A stretch of 64,000 bases of DNA, taken from NCBI GenBank assembly GCA_910576535.1, contig CAJTKK010000007.1, forward strand, positions 1 to 64,000, read 5' to 3'. Shown here in pieces: positions 1-9,195 of the stretch. Numbering within the stretch: position 1 is the first letter of the stretch; each line of letters opens with the position of its first letter. A program made the translations under genes and the position numbers. Source of the stretch: an uncultured Lachnospiraceae bacterium (GTDB taxonomy: Bacteria > Bacillota > Clostridia > Lachnospirales > Lachnospiraceae). Under the pieces are notes generated by a model. The model made no database searches. It saw nothing but the letters and a program-made list of their open reading frames with translations, and was not told the origin of the DNA.

Positions 1-278
1 ATACAATCTATGCTTGCTAATAGTTGTCCTATTCTAAATTTACACATACCTTCCCCCACCGTTTCCTGCGCCCTTCCCGGCCGCGTTGACTGGCTGCACT
101 GATAGATAAATTGCATTTGTCGTAAATACATACAAGAGACTTAAAAGATGTAAATGGTACTAAAAAAAATGCGAAGTGTTCCCAGACAAAAAAACAGGCG
201 TGTTATATGGTATGATAATTTATCAGATAGAGTTGTCAAATCTTTCACTTTGCAAAAGGCAGCTCAGAAAGGATAAAG
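1..278. other. gene-free left edge
   Basis: No coding region is supported here. The stretch upstream of the first gene is AT-rich. The only promoter-like sign is an extended -10 (TGGTATGAT) at about 208-216, without a convincing -35. A promoter for the peptide-export operon may lie here, but this is weak. Confidence 0.3.
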
Positions 279-752
279 ATGGAAGAAAAGATTTTCAGGG
301 AGAAGAGCATGGAACGGGTGTCTTCCACCGAGCAGTTAGATGATTATATCAGAGTCACAAGCCCGGGCATGTGGATGGTGATGGGGGCAGTGGTTCTTTT
401 GCTGGCAGGTGTGTGTGTCTGGGGGATTTTCGGTCGGCTGGACACGGTAATAAAAGCCCCTGCTGTGGTAAAGGACGGAACCATTTTCTGCTATATAAGA
501 GAAGCCGACAGGGAGCAGATTGCCGCCGGAATGGAGGTGGAGATAAAGGGAAAAGGGTATCCCATTTTATCGATTTCCGATGAGTCTATGGAAGCTTCCG
601 GTCTGCTTACGCCTTACGCCATGCATATAGGCGGCTTTGCAGAGGGGGAATGGGTTTATGCGGCTGTGGCTGATACGGAACTTGCGGACGGCGTTTATGA
701 GACAGAAGTGGTTGTGGAACGTATTGCGCCGGCCTCTTTTCTATTCAACTGA
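279..752 (+). CDS. mini HlyD-like NHLM-type secretion accessory protein
   Basis: A 157-residue protein with a cytoplasmic N-terminus, one membrane segment at about residues 31-51 and an extracytoplasmic beta-rich tail. The stretch just after the membrane (GRLDTVIKAPAVV) resembles the first half of the lipoyl-like part of HlyD/membrane-fusion proteins; the rest resembles their C-terminal beta domain. Full-size family members carry a long coiled-coil hairpin between these parts, and it is absent here, so this is a very short version. It lies 62 bp before a C39-peptidase exporter and two genes before a second exporter. That context supports a role as exporter partner for a secreted peptide. A purine-rich AAAGGA precedes the ATG. 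Assignment rests on context and partial similarity. Confidence 0.6.
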   Translation: MEEKIFREKSMERVSSTEQLDDYIRVTSPGMWMVMGAVVLLLAGVCVWGIFGRLDTVIKAPAVVKDGTIFCYIREADREQIAAGMEVEIKGKGYPILSISDESMEASGLLTPYAMHIGGFAEGEWVYAAVADTELADGVYETEVVVERIAPASFLFN

Positions 753-814
753 TCAAATGATTTTTATGCCCCTATGTGCATGAACACAGGGCATGAATAC
801 AGGGGAGAAGGCAA

Positions 815-3019
815 ATGATTTTACATAAAAATGCACAGAAATGTCCGGTGAGCAGAGGGTATGCAAAGGTGCCGGTAATCATGCAGATGGAAGCCTTGGA
901 GTGCGGCGCGGCGTCCCTTGCCATGATACTGGCGTATTATGGCAAATGGATTCCTTTAGAGCAGGTAAGGGCGGACTGCGGGGTGTCGAGAGACGGTTCC
1001 AATGCCAAAAATCTGTTGCTGGCAGCCCGCAGCTATGGACTGACGGCAAAAGGTTTTCGGTTTGAGCCGGACGTTTTAAGGCGGAGTGGGATTTTTCCCT
1101 GTATTATCCACTGGAATTTTAATCATTTTGTGGTACTGAACGGCTTTAAAGGGAATAAGGCTTGTTTAAATGATCCTGCAAGAGGGAATTATACGGTTTC
1201 CATGGAAACTTTCGACAAGTCCTTTACGGGGGTTTGTCTGTTGTTTGAGCCGGGGGAGGAATTCATTCCAGGCGGCAGTCCCAAAAGTGTTGCAGGATTT
1301 GTGAAAAAGCGGATGGCAGGGGCAGGGGAGGCGGTGGCCTGTGTGATCCTTGCAACCGTTATCAGTTCCCTTCTTGGAATTGTGGCTTCGGTTTTTCCAA
1401 GGATTTTTATGGACAGACTGCTGACGGGGAAGAATCCTGACTGGCTCCTGCCTTTTGTGGGCATATTTATGGGATACGCGGCAGTGCGGCTTTTGGTTTC
1501 TTTTCTGTTAACAATTTATTCCCTGAAAATATACGGAAGATTTGCAGTTACAGGTTCCTCTTCTTACCTGTGGAAAGTACTTCACCTGCCTATGGAGTTT
1601 TTTTCCCAGCGTATGGCAGGGGATATCCAGCAGCGGCAGGGGATGAACGCCTCGGCATCAGGCAGTCTTGTGAACCTGTTTGCCCCTCTTTTGATCGATA
1701 CCGCAATGATGGTGTTTTATCTGGCAGTCATGCTGCGCTACAGCCCCTTGCTTACCTTTGTGGGCGTGCTGTCTATCCTGTGCAATCTTGGGCTGTCCCA
1801 GTTGATATCCAGAAAACGCATCAACATTACAAGGGTACAGATGCGGGATAGTGGTAAGCTGTCAGGTGCAACGGTATCCGGTATTGAAATGATAGAGACG
1901 ATCAAAGCCAACGGCGCGGAAAACGGCTATTTTGAAAAGTGGGCAGGGTACCAGGCAAGTGTCAATACCCAGCAGGTAAAGTATGCCAGACTGAACCAGT
2001 ATCTGGGACTTCTTCCCTCCCTTGTGTCTTCCCTTACGGGGGTGGCAGTGCTGATGCTGGGGGTATATCTGACCATGCAGGGAAGTTTTACAGTGGGCAT
2101 GATCATGGCATTTCAGGGGTTCCTTTCTTCCTTTATGTCTCCGGCCGCAAAATTAATTACGGCTGGTCAGAGTATTCAGGAGATGCGTACCCAGATGGAG
2201 CGGATCGAAGATGTGATGGAGTATCCTTCCGATGTCTGCTATGGGCACAGGGAGTATGTGCAGGCAAAGGAAAAGGAAGAAGCCGGGGAATACAGGAAGC
2301 TCTCCGGCAGTGTGGAGATGAAAAATGTTACGTTCGGTTATTCCAGGCTTTCGGAACCACTGATAGAAGATTTTAACCTGACTTTAAAACCGGGAAGCCG
2401 TGTGGCTCTTGTGGGAGCTTCCGGCTGCGGAAAATCCACCATTTCCAAACTGCTTTCCGGACTGTATCAGCCATGGAAGGGGGAAATCCTTTTTGACGGG
2501 AAGCCGGTGGGCGAGATTGACAGAAATGTGTTTACGGGTTCGCTGGCAGTGGTTGACCAGGATATTATTCTGTTTGAAGATACCATAGCCGGTAATATCA
2601 GAATGTGGGACAAATCCATTGAGGATTTCGAGGTCATCATGGCTGCCCGGGACGCAAGGCTTCATGAGGACATTATGCAGAGGGAGGGCGGTTATTCCTA
2701 TCGCATCAGTCAGGACGGCAGGGATTTTTCCGGGGGACAGCGCCAGAGAATGGAAATTGCCAGAGTGCTTGCCCAGGATCCAACCATTATTATTATGGAT
2801 GAAGCCACCTCGGCGCTGGACGCAAGGACAGAGTATGAGGTAGTCAGGTCCATTAAGGAAAGGGGAATCACCTGCATCGTGGTTGCCCATCGTCTGTCTA
2901 CCATCCGGGACTGCGACGAGATTATCGTAATGGATCATGGAAAAGTGGTGGAACGGGGAACCCATGAAGAACTGTATGCAAAGGGCGGCGCTTATACCGA
3001 ACTGGTTTCCAATGACTGA
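815..3019 (+). CDS. NHLM-type peptide exporter, C39 peptidase + ABC permease/ATPase
   Basis: A 734-residue fused transporter in the order C39 cysteine peptidase (about 1-135), six-helix ABC permease (about 165-440) and nucleotide-binding domain (about 495-734). The peptidase has the expected residues: Gln24, Cys30 in ALECGAASL, His104 in NHFVVL and Asp120 in NDP. The ATPase has Walker A GASGCGKST, signature SGGQRQR, Walker B IIIMDEATSALD and the H-loop in VAHRLS, so both activities should be intact. The family cuts double-glycine leaders while exporting the mature peptide across the membrane. The likely substrate is the precursor at 5364-5675. It sits between the mini HlyD-like gene and a second ABC gene, the usual NHLM arrangement of two exporter subunits plus an HlyD-like protein. 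Confidence 0.88.
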   Translation: MILHKNAQKCPVSRGYAKVPVIMQMEALECGAASLAMILAYYGKWIPLEQVRADCGVSRDGSNAKNLLLAARSYGLTAKGFRFEPDVLRRSGIFPCIIHWNFNHFVVLNGFKGNKACLNDPARGNYTVSMETFDKSFTGVCLLFEPGEEFIPGGSPKSVAGFVKKRMAGAGEAVACVILATVISSLLGIVASVFPRIFMDRLLTGKNPDWLLPFVGIFMGYAAVRLLVSFLLTIYSLKIYGRFAVTGSSSYLWKVLHLPMEFFSQRMAGDIQQRQGMNASASGSLVNLFAPLLIDTAMMVFYLAVMLRYSPLLTFVGVLSILCNLGLSQLISRKRINITRVQMRDSGKLSGATVSGIEMIETIKANGAENGYFEKWAGYQASVNTQQVKYARLNQYLGLLPSLVSSLTGVAVLMLGVYLTMQGSFTVGMIMAFQGFLSSFMSPAAKLITAGQSIQEMRTQMERIEDVMEYPSDVCYGHREYVQAKEKEEAGEYRKLSGSVEMKNVTFGYSRLSEPLIEDFNLTLKPGSRVALVGASGCGKSTISKLLSGLYQPWKGEILFDGKPVGEIDRNVFTGSLAVVDQDIILFEDTIAGNIRMWDKSIEDFEVIMAARDARLHEDIMQREGGYSYRISQDGRDFSGGQRQRMEIARVLAQDPTIIIMDEATSALDARTEYEVVRSIKERGITCIVVAHRLSTIRDCDEIIVMDHGKVVERGTHEELYAKGGAYTELVSND

Positions 3020-3078
3020 AAACTGATTGAAAAGATTTCTTGAGAAAAACGATTTAACATGCTCTCACACAGGAGAAG

Positions 3079-5280
3079 ATGGATATGGGATGGTTTGACG
3101 AACAGATCCGGCAGCGGATGTACAGCGATGACGAGATGCTGGAGGACTCCCTGGTGGGCATAGCGGGGGCTGTGCTGGGAACACGGATTCTGACCGCCAT
3201 GAAGGATGACAGGATACGGACAAAAAACGCCATAGATGAAATACTGAAATTTTATCATGTGAAGGCTTCGGAGATACCGGAGGATGTAAAGGACATCAAT
3301 GACCAATTGGAATATCTGCTGCGCCCCTGCGGCATTATGCGGCGCAGGGTGAAACTGGAGGGGGAGTGGTACCAGGATGCCTTTGGGGCAATGCTGGGAA
3401 CCAGGAAAGAGGACGGAAGGGTAATTGCCCTGATCCCGGACAGGACAGGCGGCTACCGCTATCTGGATGAGACCTCCGGCAGACGGGTAAAGCTTGACAG
3501 GAATACAAAGAGAGAGATAGAGGAAGAGGCTCTGTGCTTTTATAAGCCGCTTCCTGTGAAGCCCATAGGGATACCGGAGTTGATGGGCTATATCGCCGGG
3601 ACATTGTCGGCCTTTGACGTGGGGATGTTTCTGGCGGCGGCGCTGGGGCTTACGTTACTGGGAATGGTTTCACCGAAGCTGAACCATATCATCTTTTCCC
3701 GGGTGACAGCAAGCGGCAATATGCGCCTGTTTCTATCCATCACCTTTTTTCTGGTATGCTTAAGGGTCAGCGCCCTGCTGGCAGAGGCGGTCAGGTCTAT
3801 GCTGATGCAGCGCATCGGGACCAAGATGGGGGTTCAGGTGCAGGCGGCAGTGATGATGCGCATTTTATCCCTTCCCACGGATTTTTTTCGGAAATACAGC
3901 CCGGGAGAACTGGCAGGCAGGGCGGGGAACATCCATACCCTTTGTTCCATGCTGGTATCTCTGGTATTTTCCACAGGCCTTACGGCGGTATTCTCCCTGG
4001 TATACATTACCCAGATTTTTACCTATGCCCCGGCGCTGGTGGTTCCGGCTTTTGTGATTATACTGGTGACGGCGGTGTTTTCGGTGGTTTCTGCGCTGAT
4101 GCAGATACGGGTCAGCGAAAGGCAGATGGAAATTGTCGGGAAGGAAAGTGGTATGACCTATTCCCTGATCAGCGGCATCCAGAAAATCAAGCTTTCCGGC
4201 GCGGAGAAGCGCGCATTTGCCCGGTGGGGCAGGATTTATGCAGAAGGGGCAAGGCTTGCTTACAGTCCACCGGTGTTCTTAAAGATAAACAGCGTACTGT
4301 TGACGGCGATTTCTTTATGTGGAACGGTCATCATGTATTATACTGCGGTAAAAAGCGGGATTTCCGTGGCGGATTATTATGCTTTCAGTACCGCTTATGG
4401 GATGGTTTCCGGCGCCTTTTCTTCTCTGGCAGGGATCGTGTTGTCTGTGGCACAGCTTCGTCCCATCCTTAAGATGGCGAAACCCATTCTGGAAACGTCG
4501 CCGGAGGTGGCGGAGGGCAAGCAGATGGTGACGCGCCTTTCGGGCGGCATAGAGTTTAGCAATGTATCCTTCCGTTATCAGGAGAGCATGCCACTTGTGG
4601 TGGATGACCTTTCCCTGAAAATAAGGCCGGGTCAGTATGTGGCATTGGTTGGGGCCAGTGGGTGTGGGAAGTCTACTCTGCTCAGGCTTCTGCTTGGGTT
4701 TGAGACGCCTGGGAAGGGCGCCATTTACTATGACGGCAGGGACATTGCCGGTATGGATCTAAAGTCCCTGCGGAGCAGGATCGGTGTGGTGATGCAGGGC
4801 GGCAGACTGTTTTCCGGGGATATTTTTTCCAATATCACTATCTGTGCTCCCAATCTTACCATGGAGGAAGCCTGGGAAGCGGCGGAACTTGCCGGTATTG
4901 CGGAGGATATCCGGCGTATGCCTATGGGAATGCATACCGTGATCTCTGAAGGGCAGGGTGGAATCTCAGGGGGGCAGAGACAGCGTTTGCTGATTGCAAG
5001 AGCCATAGCGCCCAGACCAAAGATCCTCCTGCTGGACGAAGCCACCAGCGCCTTGGACAATTTGACCCAGAAAAAGGTGTCACAGTCTCTGGACGGACTT
5101 AATTGCACACGCATTGTGATCGCCCACAGACTGTCCACGATCCGCCAGTGTGACCGGATCATTGTGCTGGAGAAAGGGAAGATCATAGAGGATGGTAATT
5201 ATGAGGAACTCATGGAAAAGAACGGATACTTTGCGGGATTGATTGCAAGGCAGAGACTGGATGGCAAGGCCCTTCCATGA
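3079..5280 (+). CDS. NHLM-type bacteriocin exporter, second ABC permease/ATPase subunit
   Basis: A 733-residue ABC half-transporter. Its first 165 or so residues form a soluble domain with no C39 catalytic Cys/His pair; then come six membrane helices (about 180-450) and an ATPase domain with Walker A GASGCGKST near residue 525, signature SGGQRQR and Walker B ILLLDEATSALD. This matches the ABC2 partner of NHLM export systems, which pairs with the peptidase-containing ABC1. It starts 59 bp after that gene with a GGAG ribosome site, so the two are probably cotranslated and form a heterodimer. Its stop overlaps an ATG (5277) that opens the frame of the downstream precursor gene, but that gene has a better start 84 bp further on. 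Confidence 0.85.
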   Translation: MDMGWFDEQIRQRMYSDDEMLEDSLVGIAGAVLGTRILTAMKDDRIRTKNAIDEILKFYHVKASEIPEDVKDINDQLEYLLRPCGIMRRRVKLEGEWYQDAFGAMLGTRKEDGRVIALIPDRTGGYRYLDETSGRRVKLDRNTKREIEEEALCFYKPLPVKPIGIPELMGYIAGTLSAFDVGMFLAAALGLTLLGMVSPKLNHIIFSRVTASGNMRLFLSITFFLVCLRVSALLAEAVRSMLMQRIGTKMGVQVQAAVMMRILSLPTDFFRKYSPGELAGRAGNIHTLCSMLVSLVFSTGLTAVFSLVYITQIFTYAPALVVPAFVIILVTAVFSVVSALMQIRVSERQMEIVGKESGMTYSLISGIQKIKLSGAEKRAFARWGRIYAEGARLAYSPPVFLKINSVLLTAISLCGTVIMYYTAVKSGISVADYYAFSTAYGMVSGAFSSLAGIVLSVAQLRPILKMAKPILETSPEVAEGKQMVTRLSGGIEFSNVSFRYQESMPLVVDDLSLKIRPGQYVALVGASGCGKSTLLRLLLGFETPGKGAIYYDGRDIAGMDLKSLRSRIGVVMQGGRLFSGDIFSNITICAPNLTMEEAWEAAELAGIAEDIRRMPMGMHTVISEGQGGISGGQRQRLLIARAIAPRPKILLLDEATSALDNLTQKKVSQSLDGLNCTRIVIAHRLSTIRQCDRIIVLEKGKIIEDGNYEELMEKNGYFAGLIARQRLDGKALP

Positions 5281-5322
5281 ACTTCTTTGTATCAATAGAT
5301 AGAAACAAAAAAATGGATGTGA

Positions 5323-5344
5323 TGTGTCCGAAAGGACGGACACA
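5323..5344 (+). promoter_or_regulatory. RNA hairpin between exporter and precursor gene
   Basis: Perfect 8-bp inverted repeat (TGTGTCCG / CGGACACA, 6-nt loop) ending 19 bp before the precursor start. No T-run follows, so it is not an intrinsic terminator. It could be a processing or stability element that sets the precursor mRNA level apart from that of the exporters. Function is inferred. Confidence 0.4.
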
Positions 5345-5363
5345 AAACAGGAATGGAGGAAAA

Positions 5364-5675
5364 ATGAAGAAAAAAGCAGTAGAGAAAGTGGAAATGAAGG
5401 AAAGTTTGCTGAAAGGAGAAGCGTTGGCGTTAAATGATGCAGAGCTGGAAGGCGCAGCAGGCGGAGTGGATGCGGCGTTTGAAGGAATGACCAGGCTGGA
5501 GTTGGACAGACGCTTCATTGTGGATGAGAATTCCCAGCCGGCCCAGCCCATTACAAAAGAGCAAGAAGAGATGATGCGGGAAGTCCTGGAATCTCCGAGG
5601 TATGAAGAACTGAAACGTCAGATGGAAAGTTTGAAGTACAGCGGTTCAGGATTCAGCCCTGACCTTCTCGGTTAG
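5364..5675 (+). CDS. double-glycine leader precursor peptide (putative exported peptide)
   Basis: A 103-residue small protein. The start at 5364 is chosen because GGAATGGAGG sits just upstream; the same frame opens at 5277 without a ribosome site. The leader is 34 residues and ends in LNDAELEGAAGG, the classic double-glycine site cut by C39 peptidases. The predicted mature part (residues 35-103) is charged, contains PITKEQEEMM and a Gly/Ser-rich end, and has no cysteine. No lanthipeptide, thiazole or radical-SAM enzyme is encoded nearby, so the product is probably unmodified or modified from elsewhere. Position directly after the two exporter subunits makes it the obvious substrate. Whether it is a bacteriocin, signal or something else cannot be told. 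Confidence 0.72.
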   Translation: MKKKAVEKVEMKESLLKGEALALNDAELEGAAGGVDAAFEGMTRLELDRRFIVDENSQPAQPITKEQEEMMREVLESPRYEELKRQMESLKYSGSGFSPDLLG

Positions 5676-5786
5676 CATGGCCGGCCGGCAATCTTCTTAT
5701 GAATACCGGGAAGGAAAAATATATAGCAAACCGTAAATTTGTGCCTGTATGCAAATTTGCAGATGCTGACAGCATGGAGGATCATT

Positions 5787-8072
5787 ATGACAAATTGTGA
5801 CAAGAAAAGACCCTGCCCATTACAAAAACAAACAGCCTTTTTTATCGTTATCCTTTTGGGAGCGCTTTGCCTTTGTGGGTGTAAAGATAAGAAAAACGAA
5901 ACAATCACCTCCATAGAGCAGCTTAACGATCCCGCGTATACCATTGGTGTGCCGGAAGGCGGGGCAGGTATGTATATGGCGGAAAAGTATCTGCCGGAGG
6001 CGGAGTACAAAACATTTTCCGGCAATGCTTCAGGGTATCTTGCCATTTCCCAGGGAAAGCTGGACGGATTTGTTTACGACCGGGTGATGATGGAGTTTGC
6101 CATAGCAAGCGGGCTTGAGGATGTGAAGATCTTAGACGAAAATCTGGGGGAGAGCATGGATGTGGCTGTGGGAATTTCACCCAAAAGCCAGATTGAAAAC
6201 TTAAAGGATAAGGTGAACCAGTTTCTTGCCCAGGCAAAGGCAGAGGGAACACTGGATGAGATGTATGACCGGTGGGTCAGCCGGGCGGAAGGAAGCATGC
6301 CGGAAATAGCCATGCCCCAGACACCAGACTGTAAGCTTAGGGTGGGGACCACAGGAATGGTCCAGCCCTTCAGCTACTATGAGGGAACGACTCTGACAGG
6401 ATACGATGTGGAGCTGATTTACCGCTTTGGGGCATGGTTAAATGCGGAAGTGGAGATTAAGGTTTATGATTATGACGGAATCATTGCGGCGGCACAGGCA
6501 GGGGACATTGACTGCATTATGGCGAATTTAAACGCCACCGAAGAGAGGCGGAAGCATATTGAGTTTTCCGACTGCGTTTATCCATCGGTGACAGCCGTTA
6601 TGGTAAGGGCGTCACAGGACGGCGGCGCGCAGTCAGGGGAAAAATACGAGACGCTTTCCGATTTTGAAGGGGCAAGGTTTGCAGCCCTGAGCGGAGGGGT
6701 TTACGATAAGCTCTTGCAGGAAGTGATTGAAGACGCGGATGATTTTTCCTACTACAATTCTGTACCGGATATTGTTGCAGCCTTAAAGGCAGGCCGTGTG
6801 GATGCGGGGGCGCTGGACGAACCGCTGGCGCAGCTTGCAGTGGCGAAGAATGAAGGACTGAAAATATTTGAGGAGCCAGTGGTTCTGGATCAGTACGGAT
6901 ATGCTTTTCCCAAGGGAAGCCCCCTTAGGGAGCAGTTTAACGGCGTTCTTGCAAAATTTAAAGAGGACGGAACCATTGAGGCTCTAAAGGAAAAATGGCT
7001 TGGGGCGGATGAAAGCATAAAAATACTGACGAAGCAGGACTGGCCGGGAGAGAACGGAACGATCCGGTATTATCATGACAGCGCCCATGAGCCTATGACT
7101 TATCTTGGAAGCGGCGGAGAACCGCTGGGGCTTGAAATAGATCTGATGCTTTTAGCTGCACGGGAACTGGATTGGAAGGTGGAAATGACAGACTGTGAAT
7201 TTGTCTCCCTGATTGCCTCTCTGGAAAGCGGAAAGGCAGATGTGGTCAGCGGAAGCATGTCCATTACGGAAGAGAGGGCGAAAAAGGTGGACTTTGCGGA
7301 TACCCACTATGATTCAGCCATGGTGCTTTTGGTGCGTGATGCAGGCGGCGCAGTGCAGAAGAAAGGTTTTCTGGCAGGTCTGGAGGATAGCTTTAAGAGT
7401 ACTTTTGTGGTAGAGGGACGGTGGCGGCTGATTTTACAGGGGCTGGGGATTACCATACTGATTTCTGTCTGTTCAGGAATTTTCGGTCTTAGTCTTGGGT
7501 TTGGGATATGTATGCTGCGGCGGATGAATTGCAGGCCCGTACAGTATCTTGGAGGGATTTTTGTCCGTGTGGTGCAGGGAATGCCTGTTGTGGTCCTTCT
7601 TATGATTCTGTATTATGGGATTTTCGGTTCGGTGGATATTTCCGAGATTCTGGTTGCAGTCATTGGATTTTCCATTAACTTCGCGGCCTACTCATCGGAG
7701 ATGATGCGTACAGGCATAGAAACCGTAGATAAGGGACAGTATGAGGCAGCCCTTGCTATGGGCTATACCAGAAGGCAGACATTTTTTAAGGTTGTGTTTC
7801 CCCAGGCAGCCGGAAATTTTATTCCTGTGCTGAAAGGCGAATTTATTTCCATGGTAAAAATGACTTCCGTGGCAGGGTATATTGCCGTACAGGATCTGAC
7901 CAAAGTGTCTGATATTATCCGTTCACGTACTATGGAGGCGTTTTTTCCGCTGATCGTAACGGCAGTAATCTATTTTGCCGTTGCCAATGTGATGACGACA
8001 TTCCTTTCCTTTGCAGAAAGGGAAGTTTTGCCGAAACGTAATAAACGGAGCGTAAAGGGGGTGTCCATGTGA
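5787..8072 (+). CDS. amino-acid ABC transporter: substrate-binding lipoprotein fused to permease
   Basis: A 761-residue fusion. The N-terminus is a lipoprotein signal with lipobox LCGC (Cys32). Residues about 45-165 resemble only the second half of a family-3 solute-binding domain. Residues 179-410 form a complete binding domain beginning LRVGTTGMVQPFSYY. Residues 423-525 resemble only the first half of such a domain. Residues about 527-755 are a HisM/GlnP-type permease with the loop EAALAMGYTRRQTFFKVVFP that docks on the ATPase. Binding domains fused to the permease recall GlnP of lactic acid bacteria. The start at 5787 follows AGCATGGAGG; an upstream in-frame ATG at 5739 lacks one. The stop overlaps the next gene by one base (TGATG), tying it to its ATPase. 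The substrate is probably a polar or acidic amino acid, by family only. Confidence 0.85.
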   Translation: MTNCDKKRPCPLQKQTAFFIVILLGALCLCGCKDKKNETITSIEQLNDPAYTIGVPEGGAGMYMAEKYLPEAEYKTFSGNASGYLAISQGKLDGFVYDRVMMEFAIASGLEDVKILDENLGESMDVAVGISPKSQIENLKDKVNQFLAQAKAEGTLDEMYDRWVSRAEGSMPEIAMPQTPDCKLRVGTTGMVQPFSYYEGTTLTGYDVELIYRFGAWLNAEVEIKVYDYDGIIAAAQAGDIDCIMANLNATEERRKHIEFSDCVYPSVTAVMVRASQDGGAQSGEKYETLSDFEGARFAALSGGVYDKLLQEVIEDADDFSYYNSVPDIVAALKAGRVDAGALDEPLAQLAVAKNEGLKIFEEPVVLDQYGYAFPKGSPLREQFNGVLAKFKEDGTIEALKEKWLGADESIKILTKQDWPGENGTIRYYHDSAHEPMTYLGSGGEPLGLEIDLMLLAARELDWKVEMTDCEFVSLIASLESGKADVVSGSMSITEERAKKVDFADTHYDSAMVLLVRDAGGAVQKKGFLAGLEDSFKSTFVVEGRWRLILQGLGITILISVCSGIFGLSLGFGICMLRRMNCRPVQYLGGIFVRVVQGMPVVVLLMILYYGIFGSVDISEILVAVIGFSINFAAYSSEMMRTGIETVDKGQYEAALAMGYTRRQTFFKVVFPQAAGNFIPVLKGEFISMVKMTSVAGYIAVQDLTKVSDIIRSRTMEAFFPLIVTAVIYFAVANVMTTFLSFAEREVLPKRNKRSVKGVSM

Positions 8073-9184
8073 TGACAGAGAAACAGGAAGACAGGAGCAT
8101 TATTTCCATCAGGCATCTGCGCAAGGAATATCCCAATGTAACTCCTTTACAGGATGTGAGCGTGGAGATTAAAAAGGGAGAAGTGATTTCCATTATCGGC
8201 CCATCAGGTACCGGAAAATCAACCCTGCTGCGCTGTATCAACCTTCTGGAGACGCCCACAGGAGGCGAAATTGTGGTGGACGGCGTGATGACTACGGATA
8301 AGAAATGCAAGGTAAATCTGGTGCGGCGGAAGATGGGTATGGTATTCCAGTCCTTTAACCTGTTTGCCCACAAAACCATTATTGAAAATATCATGATGGG
8401 TCAGGTGGATCTCCTTGGCAGGAGCCGGCAGGAAGCTTATGACAGGGGAATGGAACTTTTGCGCACCATAGGACTTGGGGACAAAGCCCTTGCCTACCCG
8501 GATGAACTCTCCGGGGGCCAGAAGCAGCGCGCGGCGATTGCCCGGACGGTGGCTATGGAGCCGGAGATCATTCTCTTTGACGAGCCCACCTCGGCTTTAG
8601 ACCCGACTATGGTGGGCGAAGTGCTTTCCGTTATCCGCAGGCTGGCAGGGCAGGGAATGACCATGATGATTGTGACTCATGAAATGAAGTTTGCCCGGGA
8701 TGTGTCCACGAGGATCTTTTATATGGATCAGGGAGAGATTTATGAGGACGGAACGCCGGAGCAGATCTTTGAACATCCAAAAAGGGAGAGGACCCGGATA
8801 TTTATCCGACAGCTTAAGGTACTCCATGTGGAAAAGATTTCACGCGATTTTGACTTCCCGGCTTTTATGACACAGCTTGAGGAGTTCGGACGCAGGCAGC
8901 AGCTTTCCCAGAGACAGATTTACGCCATGCAGCTTACGGCAGAGGAAGTGCTGATGCAAAAACTCCTGCCTGCAGTCAGGGAAGCGGGCGGTATGGATAT
9001 TTCCTTGGATGTGGAATACAGTGAGCGGGAGAATCTGGCACAGATGCGTTTCTCCTACGGAGGCTCCGGTTTTCATCCTTTTAGCACGAAAGAAGATTTG
9101 TCCGGCAGGATGATAAAAGGGATGTCCAGAGAAATAGAACATGTATTCGCAGAAGGATGTAACCATTTGACCATCAGTATATAA
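8072..9184 (+). CDS. amino-acid ABC transporter ATPase (GlnQ type) with C-terminal accessory domain
   Basis: A 370-residue protein. The first 245 or so residues are a standard polar-amino-acid ATPase: Walker A GPSGTGKST, signature LSGGQKQR, Walker B IILFDEPTSALD and switch His in VTHEMK. A further domain of about 120 residues follows that ordinary GlnQ proteins (about 240 aa) lack. It contains AMQLTAEEVLMQKLL and resembles the N-terminal domain of the symporter at 9535, weakly recalling RsbW-type ATP-binding folds but without the usual N-box Asn. It overlaps the permease gene by one base and has AAGGGGGTG eight bases upstream of the ATG. It powers the transporter encoded just before; the extra domain is probably regulatory (inference). 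Confidence 0.85.
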   Translation: MTEKQEDRSIISIRHLRKEYPNVTPLQDVSVEIKKGEVISIIGPSGTGKSTLLRCINLLETPTGGEIVVDGVMTTDKKCKVNLVRRKMGMVFQSFNLFAHKTIIENIMMGQVDLLGRSRQEAYDRGMELLRTIGLGDKALAYPDELSGGQKQRAAIARTVAMEPEIILFDEPTSALDPTMVGEVLSVIRRLAGQGMTMMIVTHEMKFARDVSTRIFYMDQGEIYEDGTPEQIFEHPKRERTRIFIRQLKVLHVEKISRDFDFPAFMTQLEEFGRRQQLSQRQIYAMQLTAEEVLMQKLLPAVREAGGMDISLDVEYSERENLAQMRFSYGGSGFHPFSTKEDLSGRMIKGMSREIEHVFAEGCNHLTISI

Positions 9185-9195
9185 AAAGGATAATT

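Noticed and set aside
2384..2965. 193-codon minus-strand frame opposite the C39 exporter
   Set aside because: Antisense shadow of the ATPase domain with its intact Walker and signature motifs; no ribosome site.
3756..4472. 238-codon plus frame inside the second exporter gene
   Set aside because: Out-of-frame shadow; composition is Gly/Arg-rich and patternless, and the main frame has clear permease features.
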